NCBI RefSeq assembly: GCF_030077735.1
Contig: NZ_JASJEU010000027.1
Location: 1 to 6,211 of the forward strand
Length of the DNA: 6,211 nt
Reading direction: 5' to 3'
From: Gordonibacter faecis
GTDB taxonomy: Bacteria > Actinomycetota > Coriobacteriia > Coriobacteriales > Eggerthellaceae
How positions within the stretch are numbered: the stretch's first letter is position 1; each line of letters opens with the position of its first letter. A program made the position numbers and the translations under genes. This document shows positions 5,525-6,211 of this stretch, piece after piece. The notes under the pieces were generated by a model that worked only from the letters and a program-made list of their open reading frames with translations, was not told where the DNA came from and did no database searches.

Positions 5525-5801
5525 AGTGGATTTCCGGCGCGGGCAGGATTGTCCAGCTTGTGCCGTAAGTTGTCACGCCCCAGACGTACAGTCCCAGCTC
5601 CGCGTCGTAGAACACCGGCTCGTCGGTGTGCTCCATGAGGAAGCTCGGGTCCTGGACGATGTACCACTGGAATATCTCGTCCCAGGGTGCCCAGTCCCCG
5701 CTCACCGGCTCCAGCGGGCGGCTGGCTATCTCGTTGGCGAGCACCATGCCGCGGCAGGTCTCGGCCAGGTCGGCGTAGGTCTTGATGCCGTAGTCACTCA
5801 T
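5523..5801 (-). CDS. Small acidic protein of unknown function
   Basis: This 92-residue protein is not assigned to a named family. It has an acidic, aromatic-rich composition with several Trp and Tyr, and stretches such as DEIFQWYIVQDPSFLMEH and ELGLYVWGVTTYGTSW that look like a compact mixed fold. There is no signal peptide, membrane segment or Cys motif. Its ATG (5801) lies inside the end of the upstream gene, overlapping by 8 bases, behind GGAGGAGGGG, so the two are co-translated. It ends at the bidirectional terminator. The character recalls conserved hypothetical proteins of plasmid and integrative-element accessory regions. An anti-restriction or regulatory role would be speculation. Confidence 0.75.
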   Translation of the reverse strand: MSDYGIKTYADLAETCRGMVLANEIASRPLEPVSGDWAPWDEIFQWYIVQDPSFLMEHTDEPVFYDAELGLYVWGVTTYGTSWTILPAPEIH

Positions 5802-6141
5802 CGCGCCCCTCCTCCGCCTCCTCGATGTCCACGATGGCGTTCACGACGCACTGCCGCATGGAGCGCAGGGTCTCGCAGTCGATGCTCTCGGCGAGGATGT
5901 CTGCGTCCAGCACCACCTCGCCCAGGGCGTTCACGAACCGCCACTCCATCACGTTGTCGATGCGCTTCAGCACGTCCATGAGCGACGCGTGGTCCATGGC
6001 GGGCATGTCGCCGTCCGCCTTCGCCATGCGCTCCAGCTCCTTGGCCTTGGCCGCGCAGAGGCGCGAGGTGCGCTTCAGCACCTGGATGCGCCACATGACC
6101 TCCTCGTCCGTGCCGTGGAACCTCTTCCAGCCTTCGTTCAT
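5794..6141 (-). CDS. Small helical acidic protein of unknown function
   Basis: The start chosen is the ATG at 6141, giving 115 residues (MNEGWKRFHG...). An upstream ATG at 6195 would add 18 residues but has no good ribosome binding site and reads through a hairpin. The protein is mostly helical: a basic first half (VLKRTSRLCAAKAKELERMAK) and an acidic C-terminus (EEAEEGRDE). A central VMEWRFVNALGEVVLDADIL looks like a small sheet element. No known motif, signal peptide or membrane segment is seen. It overlaps the following gene by 8 bases (ATGAGTGA), forming a two-gene unit on the minus strand. Function unknown. Confidence 0.72.
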   Translation of the reverse strand: MNEGWKRFHGTDEEVMWRIQVLKRTSRLCAAKAKELERMAKADGDMPAMDHASLMDVLKRIDNVMEWRFVNALGEVVLDADILAESIDCETLRSMRQCVVNAIVDIEEAEEGRDE

Positions 6142-6148
6142 GTGCGGA

Positions 6149-6154
6149 CCTCCT
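6149..6154 (-). promoter_or_regulatory. Ribosome binding site deciding the start at 6141
   Basis: On the minus strand AAAGGAGGT lies 7 bases before the ATG at 6141 (AGGAGG at 6154-6149). This is the strongest site in the leader and rules against the upstream ATG at 6195. Confidence 0.75.
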
Positions 6155-6168
6155 TTCTCTTCACGTGG

Positions 6169-6202
6169 GCACCCGATGCCGAAGGCATCCTTCAAGGGGT
6201 GC
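6169..6202. repeat. Two-part hairpin in the leader of the minus-strand unit
   Basis: GATGCC (6175-6180) pairs with GGCATC (6184-6189) around GAA. Just outside, GCACCC (6169-6174) pairs with GGGTGC (6197-6202), with a 7-base one-sided bulge. It lies 28-61 bases upstream of the start at 6141. No T-run follows, so it could be a leader structure, an operator, or the end of an upstream transcription unit. The window edge prevents a decision. Confidence 0.5.
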
Positions 6203-6211
6203 TGGCCCGCT

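Noticed and set aside
6141..6195. Upstream start at 6195 for the minus-strand 115-residue gene
   Set aside because: It lacks a ribosome binding site and its first codons lie in a hairpin, whereas AAAGGAGGT sits at ideal distance before the ATG at 6141.

Overview
This window is part of a mobile genetic element, either a mobilizable or conjugative plasmid or an integrative element. The host is probably a high-GC Gram-positive gut-type bacterium. That host guess is an inference from three things: strong AGGAGG-type ribosome binding sites, GC-rich third codon positions over most genes, and the style of the transfer module. Coriobacteriia or another Actinomycetota would fit, and a high-GC Clostridia lineage is not excluded. 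No rRNA, tRNA, CRISPR array or complete insertion sequence was seen.

Layout, left to right. Positions 1-681 (+) hold the C-terminal part of a D5/P4-type plasmid or phage primase-helicase, cut by the window edge. Close behind it come two small membrane-associated genes: a split zinc-ribbon protein with three membrane segments (686-1369) and a membrane-anchored GIY-YIG nuclease (1372-1845). A short, charged, alanine-rich helical protein follows (1873-2193). A roughly 300-base non-coding stretch (2194-2494) carries a 79-base nested hairpin, a GC-rich hairpin and a perfect 25-base palindrome. It is the best candidate for the origin of transfer (oriT). Directly after it, overlapping by one base, are a MobC-like ribbon-helix-helix relaxosome protein (2495-2953) and a relaxase with a full three-histidine motif (2953-4494).

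After a hairpin behind the relaxase comes an AT-richer gene (4549-5505). It encodes three tandem cysteine-cluster repeats fused to a PD-(D/E)XK-like nuclease and looks like a free-standing homing-type endonuclease that entered separately. It ends inside a bidirectional terminator (5493-5524). On the other side, reading the opposite way, is a two-gene unit of unknown small acidic proteins (5523-5801 and 5794-6141).

Taken together, the primase-helicase would serve replication or complementary-strand synthesis, and MobC plus relaxase would nick and pilot the DNA at the oriT between 2194 and 2494. The GIY-YIG/zinc-ribbon pair and the Cys-repeat nuclease are cargo or element-defence candidates. 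The most unusual parts are the membrane zinc-ribbon plus membrane-anchored nuclease cassette, the elaborate oriT candidate, and the Cys-repeat nuclease with its 9-base flanking repeats.
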